Shown one piece after another: positions 8,438 to 16,996 of a stretch of 64,000 bases of DNA. Under the pieces are notes generated by a model. It was not told where the DNA came from, did not search any database, and saw only the letters and a program-made list of their open reading frames with translations. Location of the stretch: assembly GCF_002904335.1 (NCBI RefSeq), contig NZ_PPHF01000135.1, positions 1-64,000 on the forward strand, written 5' to 3'. Numbering within the stretch: the first letter of the stretch is position 1; the number at the start of each line of letters is the position of its first letter. Both the position numbers and the translations under genes were made by a program. Origin of the DNA: Amycolatopsis sp. CA-126428. GTDB taxonomy: Bacteria > Actinomycetota > Actinomycetes > Mycobacteriales > Pseudonocardiaceae.

Positions 8438-9351
8438 GTGGCGTGACCGAGCGGCTGAGCGCGTTCGGCTACGCGGCCGGGTGGAAGTTGGCCGGCTGGC
8501 TGCCCCCCGGGTTCGGCGGCACGGTCTTCTCGCTCGGCGCGGACCTGGCCGTCCGCCGGGACGGCGGTGGCGTGCGGCAGCTGCGCGCGAACCTCGCCCG
8601 GGTGGTGCCCCAGGCCGACCCGGCCGAGCTCGACGAGCTGACGCGGCGCGCGATGCGCTCGTACGCGCGGTACTGGCACGAGACGTTCCGGCTGCCGTCG
8701 ATGGACCACAAGGAGGTCAGCGCCAAGGTCGCGGCCTCGATCACCGGTGTGGAGAACCTCGACGCGGCGCTGGCCGAGGGCAACGGCGCGGTGATGGCCC
8801 TGCCGCACAGCGGCAACTGGGACATCGCCGGCGTCTGGCTGGCCGACTACCTCGGTGGCTTCACGACCGTCGCCGAACGCCTCCAGCCCGAGTCGCTCTA
8901 CCGCCGGTTCGTCGAGTACCGCGAGTCGCTCGGCTTCGAAATCGTGCCCCTGACCGGCGACAGCTCGGCGATGCGCGTGCTGCTGAAACGCCTGCGCGAG
9001 AACAAGGCCGTCTGCCTGGTCGGCGACCGCGACCTCACCACCAGCGGCATCCCGGTGAAGTTCTTCGGCGAGCCCGCCCGGCTGCCCGGCGGCCCGGCCC
9101 GGCTGGCCGCGACGACCGGCGCGGCGCTGATCCCGGCCGGCTGCTGGTTCACCGAGGACGGCTGGCAGATCCGGCTGCACCCGCGCATCCGCGTCACCGC
9201 GCGGGCCGAGGTCCCGGCGGCCACCCAGGCACTGGCCGACATCTTCGCCGGCGACATCGCCGCGCACCCGGCCGACTGGCACATGGTGCAGAAGTTCTGG
9301 CCCGCCGACCTCGAGGCCGCCGAGCGGGTCAGCCTCGAAGAAGCGAGCTGA
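8434..9351 (+). CDS. PIM acyltransferase (PatA-like)
   Basis: 305 residues of the LpxL/HtrB-like lysophospholipid acyltransferase family. The H(x)4D catalytic motif HSGNWD is at H125-D130, followed by an acceptor-site block with PVKFFGEPARLPGGPARLA. Equivalent to mycobacterial Rv2611c (PatA), which palmitoylates the mannose of PIM1 or PIM2 at the inner membrane face. It is translationally coupled to pgsA and lies 3 bases from pimA. Confidence 0.92.
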   Translation: MSGVTERLSAFGYAAGWKLAGWLPPGFGGTVFSLGADLAVRRDGGGVRQLRANLARVVPQADPAELDELTRRAMRSYARYWHETFRLPSMDHKEVSAKVAASITGVENLDAALAEGNGAVMALPHSGNWDIAGVWLADYLGGFTTVAERLQPESLYRRFVEYRESLGFEIVPLTGDSSAMRVLLKRLRENKAVCLVGDRDLTTSGIPVKFFGEPARLPGGPARLAATTGAALIPAGCWFTEDGWQIRLHPRIRVTARAEVPAATQALADIFAGDIAAHPADWHMVQKFWPADLEAAERVSLEEAS

Positions 9352-9354
9352 GCG

Positions 9355-10515
9355 GTGGCCACGCGGCCGATGCGGGTCGGGATCGTGTGCCCCTACTCCT
9401 TCGACGTGCCCGGCGGGGTCCAGGGGCACGTGATCGACCTGACGAAGGCGCTGCTGGCCCGCGGGCACCAGGTGTCGGTGCTGGCACCGGCCGACGAAGA
9501 CGCCGAACTCCCGGAGTTCGTGCACCCGGCGGGCAAGGCGCTCGGCATCCGGTACAACGGCTCGGTCGCGCGGCTGCAGTTCGGCCCGGTGTCCTACGCG
9601 CGGGTCCGGCGCTGGATCCGCGAGGGCGACTTCGACGTCCTGCACCTGCACGAGCCCGCCGCGCCGAGCCTGTCCCTGCTGGCGCTGCTCATCGCGGACG
9701 GCCCGATCGTGGCGACGTTCCACACCGCGACGACCCGCTCGCGCACGCTGTCGGCGTTCCAGCCCGTGCTGCGGCCGCTGCTGGAGAAGATCACCGCGCG
9801 GATCGCGGTGTCCGCGCTGGCCCGCCGGGTCCAGGTCGAGCACGCGGGCGGCGACGCCGTGGAGATCCCCAACGGCGTCGACGTCGAGTTCTTCTCCTCG
9901 GCGCTGCCGCTGCCCGGCTACCCGCGGGCCGGGGGCACGGTTGGGTTCGTCGGCCGGTTCGGCGAGCCGCGCAAGGGCATGGGCGTGCTGCTGGAGGCGC
10001 TGCGGCGGCTCCTCCCGGAGTTCGAGGACCTGCGGCTGGTCGTGGTCGGCCGCGGCGACGAGGACCAGCTGCGCCGCGACGCCGGGCCGGAGCTGGCCCC
10101 GCACCTGGAGCTGCTGGGCCAGGCCGACGACCACGTGAAGGCCCAGGCGCTGCGCAGCGTCGACGTCTACTGCGCGCCCAACACCGGCGGCGAGAGCTTC
10201 GGGATGATCCTCACCGAGGCGATGGCCGCCGGGACCCCGGTGCTGGCCAGCGGGCTCGACTCGTTCCGGCGGGTGCTCGACGACGGCCGCGCCGGCCAGC
10301 TCGTCGAGACCGGTGACCCGGCCGCGCTCGCGGACGGGCTGCGCGAGCTGCTCGGCGACCCGGCGCGCCGGGCGTCGCTGGCCGCGGCGGCGGGGGAGCG
10401 CGTCACGATGTACGACTGGTCGGTGGTGGCCACGCAGGTGCTGCGGGTCTACGAGACGGCCGTCGCCGCCGACCCCCGCCGGGTCGCGGCGCCGGAGCAG
10501 GAGCTCGCCCGGTGA
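9355..10515 (+). CDS. pimA: Phosphatidylinositol mannosyltransferase PimA
   Basis: 386 residues, GT4 family, GT-B fold. N-terminal GIVCPYSFDVPGGVQGHV carries the glycine-rich acceptor loop, DVLHLHEP follows, and the C-terminal domain has VGFVGRFGEPRKGMGVLLEA and the nucleotide-sugar motif NTGGESFGMILTEAMAAGTPVLAS with the EX7E pair. It adds the first mannose from GDP-mannose to phosphatidylinositol. The start is GTG at 9355, 3 bases after patA. The stop overlaps the following start (GTGA). Confidence 0.96.
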   Translation: MATRPMRVGIVCPYSFDVPGGVQGHVIDLTKALLARGHQVSVLAPADEDAELPEFVHPAGKALGIRYNGSVARLQFGPVSYARVRRWIREGDFDVLHLHEPAAPSLSLLALLIADGPIVATFHTATTRSRTLSAFQPVLRPLLEKITARIAVSALARRVQVEHAGGDAVEIPNGVDVEFFSSALPLPGYPRAGGTVGFVGRFGEPRKGMGVLLEALRRLLPEFEDLRLVVVGRGDEDQLRRDAGPELAPHLELLGQADDHVKAQALRSVDVYCAPNTGGESFGMILTEAMAAGTPVLASGLDSFRRVLDDGRAGQLVETGDPAALADGLRELLGDPARRASLAAAAGERVTMYDWSVVATQVLRVYETAVAADPRRVAAPEQELAR

Positions 10516-10994
10516 GCGTGCTCGGCTGGCTGCTCCCGGTGCTGGCGGCGATCGTCGTGCTCGGTGGGCTCTTCCTGGTGGCGACGGCGAACCGGCTCGA
10601 CCGCCTGCACGTCCGCACGGACGCCGGCTGGGCCGCGCTGGACTCGGCGCTGGCGCGCCGGGCGGTGGTGGCGCGGGCGGTCGCTCTGGTGCTGGGCGAC
10701 ACGGGCTTGCGGACGTCGGCCGAACGCGCCGAAGCGGCGCCCCGGGCCGAGCGCGAAGCCGCGGAGAACGAGCTGACGCTGCAGCTGCGCCGCGTCGACC
10801 GGACGGGCCTGCCGGCCGAGCTGGCCGAGGAGCTGACCGACGCCGAGCACCGGGTGGTGATCGCCCGCCGCGTCCACAACGACGCCGTCCGCGACACGCT
10901 GCGCCTGCGGCGGCGGCGGAAGGTGCGGTACTTCCGCCTCGCCGGGACCGCGCCGCTGCCGGAGTACTTCGAATTCGCGGAGCCGGAGGTCTGA
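10512..10994 (+). CDS. LemA-like single-pass membrane protein of the PIM operon
   Basis: 160 residues: an N-terminal membrane helix (about 3-26) followed by NRLDRLHVRTDAGWAALDSALARR, which resembles the LemA core, then a helical, charged body. It sits where mycobacteria carry Rv2609c, a membrane protein with a C-terminal NUDIX domain. No NUDIX box is visible here, so only the membrane/helical part is present. Function is unknown; the conserved place suggests a role at the membrane in PIM synthesis. Confidence 0.7.
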   Translation: MSVLGWLLPVLAAIVVLGGLFLVATANRLDRLHVRTDAGWAALDSALARRAVVARAVALVLGDTGLRTSAERAEAAPRAEREAAENELTLQLRRVDRTGLPAELAEELTDAEHRVVIARRVHNDAVRDTLRLRRRRKVRYFRLAGTAPLPEYFEFAEPEV

Positions 10995-10996
10995 AA

Positions 10997-11251
10997 ATGT
11001 GGTGGGTGGTCGTCGAGGAGCAGCGCGGCATGGGCGAGAGCCGGAACTGGTCGCTGTCGGAGACGTTCCCGCACCCGGACCAGCAGACCGCCGAAGCGGA
11101 GGCGCTGCGGCTCGCGCGGGAGTACCAGCCTGCCTACCCGTGGTCGCCGAAGTCGCGGAAGGTGCTGCGCGGGCCGGGCGGGTACCTGGTGATCGTCGAG
11201 GGGCGGACGTCGACGTTCCACTTCCGGCTGAGCGTGCTCGAAGAGCTCTGA
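10997..11251 (+). CDS. Small uncharacterised protein, tandem paralogue 1
   Basis: 84 residues, no signal or membrane segment. It begins MWWVVVEEQ and contains SETFPHPD, a run of Ala-rich helix, PWSPKSRKVLR, GGYLVIVEGRT and FHFRLSV. The next gene encodes a clear paralogue with the same WWVV(V/I)EEQ, P.SP..R and GYLV.V.G(K/R)T positions. I do not recognise the family. The start is 3 bases after the LemA-like gene, so it is likely co-transcribed. Confidence 0.7.
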   Translation: MWWVVVEEQRGMGESRNWSLSETFPHPDQQTAEAEALRLAREYQPAYPWSPKSRKVLRGPGGYLVIVEGRTSTFHFRLSVLEEL

Positions 11252-11283
11252 AACCACGGCGGCCCCCGGCGCGTCGGACCGGC

Positions 11284-11553
11284 ATGGGTTCCACGTGGTG
11301 GGTGGTCATCGAAGAGCAGGGCGGCGCGGGCGACGGCCGGGGCTGGGGTGTCGCGGAGGCGACGCCGTACCCGGACCGCGACAGCGCGGAGGGCGACGCG
11401 TACCTGCTCGCCAAGCAGCACCGGCCGCCGCGGCCGTCGTCGCCGCGGAACCGGCTGGTGCTGCGCGTGCGCGACGGGTACCTGGTGCTCGTGAAGGGCA
11501 AGACCGACCTGTGGCAGTTCCGCGTGACGGTGGGCGAGCAGGCCGGCGGCTGA
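11284..11553 (+). CDS. Small uncharacterised protein, tandem paralogue 2
   Basis: 89 residues, paralogous to the preceding 84-residue product (WWVVIEEQ, EATPYPDRDSAEGDA, PSSPRNRLVLR, GYLVLVKGKTD). The two genes probably arose by tandem duplication. The basic/aromatic composition and shared tryptophans suggest a small compact beta-rich domain. Function unknown. Confidence 0.7.
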   Translation: MGSTWWVVIEEQGGAGDGRGWGVAEATPYPDRDSAEGDAYLLAKQHRPPRPSSPRNRLVLRVRDGYLVLVKGKTDLWQFRVTVGEQAGG

Positions 11554-11566
11554 CACACTGGGCGGC

Positions 11567-12076
11567 ATGAGCGAGACCTGCGACGTCGCCCACGGCACGG
11601 CTCCGGCCGATCCGGGGCTGCGGACCCTGGTGGCGGTGTTCGCGTCGCCGGTGTCCCGGTACCTGCTGAAGTTCGCGAAGGACCTCGGGTACCGCGTGGC
11701 GCTGTTCGAGCCCGACGCCGCGCGCGGCACGGACGTGCCCGAGGGGTTCGAGGCGGAGACGACGCTGCCACCGCTCGACGCGTCCACGGACGTGGTCGTC
11801 ACCGACCACCACCGGCCCGAGCTGGGGCCGGTGCTGAAGGCGGCGCTCGCGGGGGAGCCGCGGTGGGTGGGCGTGCTCGGCAACCCGCGTCACCCGGGCC
11901 CGCACGTGGCGGCGCTGCGCGCACTGGGCGTCGCCGAAGCGGACATCGCCCGGGTGCACCGCCCGGTCGGGCTGAACATCGGCTCCCGCACCCCGCCGGA
12001 GATCGCGCTGGCCACCCTGGCCGGCCTCTTGGCTGACCGCAACAACCGCCCCGGCGGCTTCGACTTCACCACCTAG
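11567..12076 (+). CDS. XdhC/CoxI-family protein (Rossmann domain)
   Basis: 169 residues matching the C-terminal Rossmann domain of XdhC: LRTLVAVFASPVSRYLLKFA, VVTDHHRPELGPVL, WVGVLGNPRH and the signature RPVGLNIGSRTPPEIALATLA. XdhC-type proteins help sulfurate or insert the molybdenum cofactor into xanthine or CO dehydrogenases. The N-terminal XdhC/CoxI Cys-containing domain is missing, and no molybdenum hydroxylase is adjacent. It may act on an enzyme encoded elsewhere or have diverged in role. Confidence 0.75.
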   Translation: MSETCDVAHGTAPADPGLRTLVAVFASPVSRYLLKFAKDLGYRVALFEPDAARGTDVPEGFEAETTLPPLDASTDVVVTDHHRPELGPVLKAALAGEPRWVGVLGNPRHPGPHVAALRALGVAEADIARVHRPVGLNIGSRTPPEIALATLAGLLADRNNRPGGFDFTT

Positions 12077-12078
12077 CC

Positions 12079-12200
12079 GTACCCGGACGGTCGGTTCGCG
12101 TACTCGGACGGTCGGTTCGCCAGCCGACCCTCCAGGTACGCGAACCGACCCTCCAGGTACGCGAACCGACCCTCCAGGTACGCGGACCGACCCTTCCGGG
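12079..12200. repeat. 21-bp-period inverted repeat array between convergent genes
   Basis: Two 21-bp units on the left (12079-12099 and 12100-12120, core GGACGGTCGGTTCGC) face at least three units in inverse orientation on the right (12125-12145, 12146-12166, 12167-12187, core CGACCCTCCAGGTACGCGAAC), with a degenerate fourth. The whole can fold into a long hairpin between the stops of the XdhC-like gene and EF-G2, so it may act as a bidirectional terminator. See also the arrays near 25.9 and 47.5 kb. Confidence 0.85.
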
Positions 12201-12205
12201 ACGGG

Positions 12206-14314
12206 TCAGTGGACCGCCATTCCCTCCGGCATGGGCTCGAACCTCGCGTGGCGGCGGGTGAACGTCGCCGTGCCCGAGGTCATCGAGCGCAGGTCGATCA
12301 GGTAGCGGAGGAGTTCCGTCGCCGGGACCTCCGCGCGGATCACCGTCCGGCCGCCTTCGCCCGCTTCGGTGCCGAGCACCCGGCCGCGCCGGGACGACAG
12401 GTCGCCGAGCACCGTGCCGAGGTGCTCGTCCGGCAGCCGGATCGCCACCTCCTCCAAGGGCTCGAGCATCGTGATGTGCCCGTTCGCCGCGGCCTCGCGC
12501 AGGGCCAGCGCGCCCGCCGTCTGGAACGCCGCGTCCGAGGAATCCACGCTGTGCGCCTTGCCGTCGACCAGGGTGACCTTGACGTCGACCACCGGGTGGC
12601 CGTCCGCCAGCCCGCGCTGCAGTTGGGCTCGCACGCCCTTCTCCACGCTCGGGATGAACTGGTGCGGCACCGAGCCGCCGACGACCTTGTCCACGAACTG
12701 GAAGCCGCCGCCGCGCGGCAGCGGCTCGACCTCGATGTCGCAGACGGCGAACTGGCCGTGCCCGCCGGACTGCTTCACGTGCCGCCCGTGGCCCTTGGCC
12801 GGCTTGGCGAACGTCGAGCGCAGGCTGATCTTCACCGGCTCGGTGTCGACGTCCGCGCCGCCCGCGCGCAGCCGCGAGAGCACGACGTCGGCGTGGGCCT
12901 CGCCCATGCACCACAGCACCAGCTGGGCGGTCTCGGCGTTGCGGTCCAGCCGCAGCGTCGGGTCGCCGGCGACGAGCCGGGAAAGGTTGCGGGCGAGGGT
13001 GTCCTCGTCGCTGCGGGTCTTCGCGACGACCGCCACCGGCAGCAGCGGTTCCGGCATCGCCCACGGTTCCATCAGCAGCGGGTCGTCGGGGGAGGAGACG
13101 GTGTCGCCGGTCTCGGCCGAGCCGACCTTCGTCAGCGCGCAGAGGTCGCCCGCGACGCAGTAGGGCACTTCCCGCAGGGAAGACCCGAGCGGCGAATACA
13201 GGTGGGCGACGCGCTCGTCCGCGTCGTGGTCTTCGTGGCCGCGTTCGGCGAGGCCGTGCCCGGACACGTGCACCGGGCGTTCGGGGCGGAGCGTCCCGGA
13301 AAACACCCGGACGAGGGACACCCGGCCGACATAAGAGTCCACGGCCGTCCGGACGACCTCCGCGGCCAGGGGGCCCTCGGGGTCGGCGGTGATCGCGGCG
13401 TGCTCGCCGCCGTCCGGCGTGGTGACGTCGGGGGGCCGGTGCTCCAGCGGGGAGGGGAACGCGCGGACGATGCCGTCGAGCACCTCGGCCAGGCCGACGC
13501 CGCTGGTCGCGCACACCGGGATGACGGGGTGGAAGGACCCGCGGGCGACCGCGGTCTCCAGGTCGGCGATGAGGGTGGCCTCCGCGATCTCCTCGCCGGC
13601 GAGGTAGCGGTCCATCAAGGACTCGTCCTCGCTCTCGGCGATGATCCCTTCGATCAGTTCGTTGCGGGCCTCGGCCAGCCGCTCCAGGTCGGCCGCCGCG
13701 GGCTCGCCGATCGTCGGCGGGTGCCCGCCGGAGTAGTCGAAGTACCGCTGGGTGATCAGCCCGACCAGGCCGTCGCCCGCGGGGAGGTAGAGCGGCAGCA
13801 CGCCGGCACCGAACGCGGCCTGGCAGGCGGCGATCTCGGCCGTCGCGTCGGCCCGGTGGTGGTCGAGCCGGGAGACGACGACCGCGCGCGGCATCCCGAC
13901 CGCGGCGCACTCCTCCCACACCGCGACCGTCGCCGCGTCCACGCCTTCGGCGGCGGAGACGACGAACAGCGCCGCGTCGGCCGCCCGCAGCCCGGCCCGC
14001 AGCTCCCCGACGAAGTCCGCGTACCCGGGCGTGTCGATCAGGTTGATCTTGTGGCCCTGGTGCAGCACCGGCGCGACCGAGAGGCCGACCGAGCGCTGCT
14101 GGCGGACCGCCGCCGGGTCGTGGTCGCACACCGTCGTGCCGTCGACCACCGAGCCCGCCCGCGGCACCGTGCCCGAGGCGGCGAGCAGGGCTTCGGCGAG
14201 GGTGGTCTTCCCGGAACCGGCCGGGCCGACGAGCACGACGTTGCGGACCTTGGCGGGGTCGTTCACAGCGACGGCGGCCCCGGTGTCGGCGTTCTTGGCT
14301 TGTTTGTCGGCCAT
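12206..14314 (-). CDS. Elongation factor G-like protein EF-G2
   Basis: 702 residues. Translational GTPase with P-loop GPAGSGKTT (about 30-38), G3 DTPGYADF and a G4 position reading SRLD rather than NKxD. EF-G domains II-V follow, including SGGHGQFAVCDIEVEPLPRGGG and the C-terminal MSFRSMT-like fold. The canonical EF-G start (AHVDHGKTT) and switch I are altered. This matches the EF-G2 paralogues of actinobacteria, which in mycobacteria bind nucleotide but do not replace EF-G in translation. GAGGAG precedes the ATG. It is transcribed convergently with the XdhC-like gene. Confidence 0.88.
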   Translation of the reverse strand: MADKQAKNADTGAAVAVNDPAKVRNVVLVGPAGSGKTTLAEALLAASGTVPRAGSVVDGTTVCDHDPAAVRQQRSVGLSVAPVLHQGHKINLIDTPGYADFVGELRAGLRAADAALFVVSAAEGVDAATVAVWEECAAVGMPRAVVVSRLDHHRADATAEIAACQAAFGAGVLPLYLPAGDGLVGLITQRYFDYSGGHPPTIGEPAAADLERLAEARNELIEGIIAESEDESLMDRYLAGEEIAEATLIADLETAVARGSFHPVIPVCATSGVGLAEVLDGIVRAFPSPLEHRPPDVTTPDGGEHAAITADPEGPLAAEVVRTAVDSYVGRVSLVRVFSGTLRPERPVHVSGHGLAERGHEDHDADERVAHLYSPLGSSLREVPYCVAGDLCALTKVGSAETGDTVSSPDDPLLMEPWAMPEPLLPVAVVAKTRSDEDTLARNLSRLVAGDPTLRLDRNAETAQLVLWCMGEAHADVVLSRLRAGGADVDTEPVKISLRSTFAKPAKGHGRHVKQSGGHGQFAVCDIEVEPLPRGGGFQFVDKVVGGSVPHQFIPSVEKGVRAQLQRGLADGHPVVDVKVTLVDGKAHSVDSSDAAFQTAGALALREAAANGHITMLEPLEEVAIRLPDEHLGTVLGDLSSRRGRVLGTEAGEGGRTVIRAEVPATELLRYLIDLRSMTSGTATFTRRHARFEPMPEGMAVH

Positions 14315-14449
14315 GACGACTCCTCGGCGAACGGCTGGTGGACGAGATGTGTCCTCGATCACACACCCGCTACCCTGGTCACGGCAAGGCAAGGCCCCCG
14401 GGACCAGCCGAATGCCCCCGGGGGAGGCGCGGCGCGGGGGAGTGGTGGC

Positions 14450-15892
14450 GTGGACAGGCGGGCTTTTTTGCGGATTTCCGGGGCGGTGCCGGTGGCGGGC
14501 CTGGCGGGGTGGCCCCCGCCGGACGACTGGGAGCGGCTCCGTGCCCGGCTTTCGGGTCCGCTGTTCCGGCCCGGTGACCCGGCCTACCCCGAGGCGAAGC
14601 AGGGCTTCTTCACGATGTACGACGACCGGATGCCGGCCGCGGTCGTCGGTGCGGCGCGCGTCGAGGACGTCCAGGCCGCGGTCGGGTTCGCCGCCCGGCA
14701 CGGCCTGCCGGTCGCCGCGCGCAGCGGCGGGCACAGCTATCCCGGGTATTCCACTGTGGACGGCGGCATCGTGGTGGACCTGAGCCGGTTTTCGGGCATC
14801 GACGTGCGTCCGGACGGCCGCGCGACGATCGGCGCCGGCGCCCGGCTGGGACCGATCGCGGCCACGCTGGCCGCCCGCGGCCGGGTCCTGCCGGCCGGCT
14901 CGTGCGAAACCGTCGGCATCGCCGGGCTCGCCCTCGGCGGCGGCGTCGGCCTGGTCGACCGGAAGCACGGACTGACGTGCGATCACCTGGAGGCGGCGCG
15001 GATCGTCACCGCCGACGGCCGGGTGCGCACGGTGTCGCGGGCGGCGGAGCCGGACCTGTTCTGGGCGCTGCGCGGCGGGGGCGGCGGTAACTTCGGGATC
15101 GTCACCGGGTTCACCTTCCGGACCGTGCCCGTCGCGGACGTCGGCACCTTCAAGCTCACCTTCCCGCCGGGCACGCAGGCCGCGCTGCTGGCCGCCTGGC
15201 AGGAGTGGCTGCCGGGGATGCCGGACGAACTGTGGTCGGGGGTGAACATCGACGCGGCGACCGCCGTCGCCAGCGGGACGTTCCTCGGCCCCGAAGCCCG
15301 GCTGAAGGAGCTGCTCGACGACCTCGTCCGCCGCGTGGGCACGCCACCGGCCGGACGGGAGGCGCGGGTCACCGACCACCTCGGCGCGATGCGCTCGTTC
15401 GACGACCACGAGGCCCGGCCCGGCGCGGTCGCGGCGCGGGCGGCCTACGTCGGGACTTCGCGCATGCTGCTGCGGCCCGTCACCGACCCGGCCGCGGTCG
15501 TCGAGGTGCTGACCCGGGCGCCGCGCGTCGGCACGCTCATCGACTCCGCCGGCGGCGCGATCGCCCGTGTCGGTGCCCGCGAGACCGCCTTCCCCCACCG
15601 GGCCGCCCTGGCGAGCTTCCAGTTCCTGCACGGCGCCACGCCGGAGGACGGCGGCGAAGCCGAAGCCCGGCGCGCGCTGGCCGCGGTGCGCGACGGGCTG
15701 GGGCCCGAGTTCGGCACCACCGGGTACGTCAACTACCTCGACCCGGACCTGCCGGACTGGGCCCGGGCGTACTACGGGGTGAATCTGCCGCGGTTGCGCG
15801 CCGTCGCCCGGAAGTATGACCCGCACGGGCTTTTCGCCTTCCCGCAAGGGCTTTCCGAGCCCCGGCCGATCGTCCACAAGGGAGGGTCTTAG
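14450..15892 (+). CDS. Tat-exported FAD-dependent oxidase (BBE type, bicovalent flavin)
   Basis: 480 residues. The extreme N-terminus MDRRAFLRISGAVPVAGLAG has the twin-arginine motif and a hydrophobic stretch, so it is probably exported by Tat. The FAD-binding PCMH domain (about 60-230) includes RSGGHSYPGYS with H95 and GLTCDHL with C177, the two positions that carry 8alpha-His and 6-Cys flavin links in berberine-bridge-type enzymes. The C-terminal BBE motif YVNYLDPDL...YYGVNLPRL is intact. Likely an extracellular carbohydrate or alcohol oxidase; the substrate cannot be read. GTG at 14450 is chosen because the Tat motif starts there. Confidence 0.88.
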   Translation: MDRRAFLRISGAVPVAGLAGWPPPDDWERLRARLSGPLFRPGDPAYPEAKQGFFTMYDDRMPAAVVGAARVEDVQAAVGFAARHGLPVAARSGGHSYPGYSTVDGGIVVDLSRFSGIDVRPDGRATIGAGARLGPIAATLAARGRVLPAGSCETVGIAGLALGGGVGLVDRKHGLTCDHLEAARIVTADGRVRTVSRAAEPDLFWALRGGGGGNFGIVTGFTFRTVPVADVGTFKLTFPPGTQAALLAAWQEWLPGMPDELWSGVNIDAATAVASGTFLGPEARLKELLDDLVRRVGTPPAGREARVTDHLGAMRSFDDHEARPGAVAARAAYVGTSRMLLRPVTDPAAVVEVLTRAPRVGTLIDSAGGAIARVGARETAFPHRAALASFQFLHGATPEDGGEAEARRALAAVRDGLGPEFGTTGYVNYLDPDLPDWARAYYGVNLPRLRAVARKYDPHGLFAFPQGLSEPRPIVHKGGS

Positions 15893-15924
15893 ACTGCGCC
15901 GGATCCCGCCGGCAGGAGGCAGCA

Positions 15925-16908
15925 GTGCTCGACCTGGCATTCTCCACAGAGGACCTGGCGCACACCCGGTTCGCGTTCTCCCCGGTTTGGGAGATCGTCG
16001 CGAGCGTCCGCGTCCTGAACTCCCCGGGGCAGCACGCCCTGCACCTGCCGTGGATCAAGCGCGCCACCGCGGCGCTGGCCGGAGCCGGCCTCGACATCGG
16101 GTTGCTGCGCGACCTCGTCCCGCTGCGGCACCTGCCCGGGTTCCTGGCCGGGACGCCGTCGACGCCGTTGCCCGAACTGGCCGACGAGCTCGCCGACCTG
16201 CGGGACGTGCCCGCCCGCCTGGTCCGGCGCGAGCTCGACGCGATGGCCGGGCCGCGCTCGCCCGCGCTGAACCGTCTCCACCGCGAGCCGGAGGCGGGCC
16301 TGGAGCGGCTCGCGACGCTGATGGAGCGGTACTGGCACCTCGTGCTGGCCCCCGACTGGCCGCGGATCCGCGCGTTGCTCGAAGCCGACGTGCTGTACCG
16401 GTCCCGGCTGCTGGCCCAGGGCGGGGCCGCCGAGCTGTTCAACGACCTCACCCCGCTGGTCCGCTGGCAGGGCGGCACGCTCACGGTCGCGCACCGGCAC
16501 CTGCACGCTGCCGTCCCGCTCGACGGGCGCGGCCTCGTGCTGGTGCCCTCGGCGTTCGTCTGGCCGCGGGTGTTCTCCAAGACCGACGCGCGCTGGCAGC
16601 CGGTGCTGCGCTACCCGCCGCGCGGGATCGCCACGCTGTGGGAGACCGGCACGGCCACCGCGCCGGGCGCGCTGGCCGCCGTGGTGGGCCGCGGCCGCGC
16701 GCTGCTACTGGCCGAACTGGCCGCGCCGGCGTCCACCGCGGAACTGGCCCGCCGGACCGGGCTGAGCGCCGGGGCGGTGTCGCAGCACCTCGGCGTGCTC
16801 AAGGCCGCGGCCCTGGTCAACCGGCATCGTGCCGGACGTCACGTGCTCTACGTGCGCACTTCGCTCGCGGAATCCCTGGTCGCGGGCGCCGGCGAAGTGG
16901 ACTGCTGA
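15925..16908 (+). CDS. ArsR-like winged-helix regulator with N-terminal DUF5937-type domain
   Basis: 327 residues. The last 80 form an ArsR-type HTH (LAAPASTAELARRTGLSAGAVSQHLGVLKAAALV, wing RHRAGRHVLYVRT). The N-terminal about 220 residues, starting FSTEDLAHTRFAFSPVWEIVASVRVL, match a domain common in actinomycete regulators of this layout; its ligand is unknown. GGAGG lies upstream of the GTG. It follows the FAD oxidase by 32 bases and may be in the same transcript. Confidence 0.85.
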   Translation: MLDLAFSTEDLAHTRFAFSPVWEIVASVRVLNSPGQHALHLPWIKRATAALAGAGLDIGLLRDLVPLRHLPGFLAGTPSTPLPELADELADLRDVPARLVRRELDAMAGPRSPALNRLHREPEAGLERLATLMERYWHLVLAPDWPRIRALLEADVLYRSRLLAQGGAAELFNDLTPLVRWQGGTLTVAHRHLHAAVPLDGRGLVLVPSAFVWPRVFSKTDARWQPVLRYPPRGIATLWETGTATAPGALAAVVGRGRALLLAELAAPASTAELARRTGLSAGAVSQHLGVLKAAALVNRHRAGRHVLYVRTSLAESLVAGAGEVDC

Positions 16909-16996
16909 GATACCCGCGTACTGGCCTGCTTCAAGGGTCCACCGCCGACCTACGCTCGGATTCGTCCACCTCTGAACCGTGTCGAAAGGCGTCGTC

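Noticed and set aside
10512..10994. NUDIX hydrolase as in Rv2609c
   Set aside because: No NUDIX box (GX5EX7REUXEEXGU) is present in this protein.
8200..11031. 943-codon antisense open frame over patA-pimA
   Set aside because: Low-complexity Arg/Pro/Gly composition with no motif; the opposite strand carries recognised enzymes.
12079..12200. CRISPR array at the 21-bp repeats
   Set aside because: There are no spacers between units, and units invert half way; no cas genes are present.
12209..15940. Very long open frames antisense to or running through EF-G2 and the FAD oxidase
   Set aside because: They are shadow frames typical of GC-rich DNA. Only EF-G2 on the minus strand and the oxidase from 14450 have family motifs.
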